7,142 bases of DNA from NCBI GenBank assembly GCA_030145265.1, contig JAQYWA010000104.1, positions 1-7,142 on the forward strand. Direction: 5' to 3'. A program made the translations under genes and the position numbers. This DNA is from Desulfuromonas sp. (GTDB lineage: Bacteria > Desulfobacterota > Desulfuromonadia > Desulfuromonadales > Trichloromonadaceae). Below the pieces are notes generated by a model that worked only from the letters and a program-made list of their open reading frames with translations, made no database searches and was not told where the DNA came from. Shown piece by piece: positions 6,601 through 7,142 of the stretch (position 1 is the first letter of the stretch; every line of letters starts with the position of its first letter).

Positions 6601-6862
6601 ACTTGAGCTGGTCTTTGTCGATGGTGCCCAGCAGGCGCTCGAGGTTGTTGAGGGCCAGGTCCGGGTCGGCGGTTGTCCGGGCCGTTTCGGTCAGGTCTGC
6701 CAGCAGCGGGATGTCCTGCAGCGCCTCGTGCAGCAGTTCGAGGTTGGTGGTGGTTTTGCCGGGCTCGGCAAAACCGAGGCCGAGCGCCAGTTCGTTTAAG
6801 GTGGTCTGCTGGCTGCCCGAGAAGGCCGCGTTCAGATAACGGACCAGTGCAGTAAGTTCCAT
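3668..6862 (-). CDS. glnE: Bifunctional glutamine synthetase adenylyltransferase/adenylyl-removing enzyme GlnE
   Basis: GlnE attaches AMP to, and removes it phosphorolytically from, a Tyr of glutamine synthetase, under control of PII and glutamine, so it sets nitrogen assimilation. The 1064-aa protein has the expected two homologous halves. The N-terminal adenylyl-removing half has GMGKFGGRELNFSSDIDL at 233-250 (Asp247/Asp249), RLRPEGNNGEM at about 307-317 and GRGGIREIEFFIQ at 401-413. The C-terminal adenylylating half has AMGKQGGMELNYHSDLDI at 768-785 (Asp782/Asp784), RLRPSGNQGP at 841-850 and GRGGMVDVEFIVQ at 936-948. The catalytic Asp pairs are intact in both. It is longer than the E. coli enzyme (946 aa), with about 75 more residues before the first catalytic motif and about 37 more after the second. 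The start ATG overlaps the mtnA stop as TGATG with AAGGGG just upstream, implying translational coupling. It ends at the shared terminator 3605-3636. Confidence 0.95.
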   Translation of the reverse strand: MELTALVRYLNAAFSGSQQTTLNELALGLGFAEPGKTTTNLELLHEALQDIPLLADLTETARTTADPDLALNNLERLLGTIDKDQLKSVLLEAENRRLLLVVLGASPFLTGILCRRAAFFDDLFVKREIRCQKNEAMMLAELRQRIPDGTNFAELQKQLRLYKSREVLRFGSRDLGGLADLVEVTAELTALAAACLQRAYEICMAQLRSEYGAPVLNGDDGSAAAEAEFTIFGMGKFGGRELNFSSDIDLIYFYTSERGMTSGILGPTGEVKNSIHLHPFFCKLSELISKAIGQPTEDGFVFRVDLRLRPEGNNGEMANSLRSAEVYYENWGQSWERAAMIKGRPVAGSIPLGNKLLKNLEPFIFRRYLDYGMVEDIKGMKQKIDQSLARKQEAETNLKLGRGGIREIEFFIQALQLIHSGKKPALREKNSLRALERLQHEGLIKPEVRQVLHDAYVFLRTTEHRIQVVQERQTHNLPTVEAECTALARRCGFADTASFNAALEKHRGGVEAIYRDLFYTSEEEMREVVRPEVAFLFDPAADIDLVKDLLEEKGFKNPDAAYESLLLLRDGPPHAHLTRRSRRQLDRIAPLLMQEILDSPEPDMALLNLERFMTTAVRRARGTFYALLAENHEIITVLISLFSTSQFLSRIFIQHPEILDSLVSRSYAMEYKDRATTEKDLANLLAEADNYEEKLEVLRRFRNEEFLRIAMGDTHGHTPQGELTSQLSYLADACLKQAVAIARDELIPRFGLPFRRDTDQEAGFSIVAMGKQGGMELNYHSDLDIIFVYEGEGDTRPVAGTEPARFRQQTNPEYFSRLAQRIISVLTLMTREGFVYQIDTRLRPSGNQGPLVTSLAAYERYHETAAALWERQALTKARVVLGPEHLTRRIEELNYQFVYDRPVPEGLKEEIYRLRARMETEIARENEGHFNIKTGRGGMVDVEFIVQYLQILHGRDYPGLRSNNTLQALNALHQEGLLDEEDLVVLESGYKFLRRLENRLRLVHDQSINELSGERGYLLKLARRLGYPDRPRRPDEVFLEEYRSVTEKIRTIFEQLLGTGEQEG

Positions 6863-7142
6863 CAGCGCCCCTTGTTGCCGATGGCGTTCAGCCCCTGCAG
6901 GTAGTCTCCCTTGACCACGCCCCGCTCGGTGATGATGGCGGTGACCAGGCGGGCCGGGGTGACATCGAACGCCGGGTTGCGCACGGCAACTCCGGTGGGG
7001 ACGAGTTGTTTGTCGCCACAGTGGGTGACCTCGCGAATGTCCCGTTCTTCAATGGGGATCTGGCTGCCGTCGGCGATGGCCATGTCGATGGTCGAGATGG
7101 GTGCGGCGACGTAAAAGGGGATGTTGTGCTCCTTGGCCAGTA
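6862..7142 (-). CDS. mtnA: Methylthioribose-1-phosphate isomerase MtnA, C-terminal part (5' end beyond window)
   Basis: The open frame enters from the right edge and ends at TGA (6864-6862), giving the last 92 residues. These match the C-terminal Rossmann-like region of MtnA, which belongs to the aIF-2B/eIF-2B alpha family. Segments seen include [18 protein letters not shown], then [33 protein letters not shown] and RGVVKGDYL. The PIEERD and NPAFDVTP stretches are highly characteristic of bacterial MtnA. The enzyme isomerises 5-methylthioribose-1-phosphate to 5-methylthioribulose-1-phosphate in methionine salvage. The catalytic Cys and Asp of the family lie upstream, outside the window. A ribose-1,5-bisphosphate isomerase or eIF-2B-like relative is the alternative, but the motif match favours MtnA. 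Its stop overlaps the glnE start by one base, so the two are cotranscribed. Confidence 0.92.
   Translation of the reverse strand, partial: LAKEHNIPFYVAAPISTIDMAIADGSQIPIEERDIREVTHCGDKQLVPTGVAVRNPAFDVTPARLVTAIITERGVVKGDYLQGLNAIGNKGR

Overview
The window looks like a chromosomal segment of a moderately GC-rich Gram-negative bacterium. The style of the proteins (stand-alone cyclic-nucleotide-binding proteins, a SpoIIE-type phosphatase, a glnE/mtnA pair) and a good sigma-54 promoter suggest the Desulfuromonadales/Geobacter group. That placement is inference, because no rRNA or other definitive marker is present.

Layout. Positions 1-1805 are an accessory-looking block, all on the minus strand. 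Read in the direction of transcription it holds: a complete 149-aa stand-alone cyclic-nucleotide-binding (CNB) protein (1356-1805) with its own terminator; an intergenic region with a strong sigma-54 promoter; two small exported hydrophilic proteins of unknown function (777-1022 and 458-694) with a terminator; and a second CNB protein, paralogous to the first, cut by the left edge (1-255). The divergent gap 1806-2001 holds a weaker possible sigma-54 site for the 149-aa CNB gene and the start region of ttcA; I see no convincing sigma-70 promoter there.

Positions 2002-3590 are a plus-strand pair. The first gene is ttcA (tRNA 2-thiocytidine synthesis) and the second, 26 nt later, is a minimal SpoIIE/RsbU-type PP2C phosphatase. 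This pair converges with the minus-strand genes on the right, and both sides share a strong bidirectional terminator at 3605-3636.

Positions 3668-7142 are core metabolism on the minus strand. The 3' end of mtnA (methionine salvage) overlaps by one base the start of glnE, the bifunctional adenylyltransferase/adenylyl-removing enzyme that tunes glutamine synthetase.

No tRNA, rRNA, CRISPR array, insertion sequence or phage gene was seen. The right half is ordinary housekeeping. The part most worth attention is the left block: two CNB paralogues bracketing a sigma-54-driven pair of small exported proteins. I found no proof of a new defence or mobile system.
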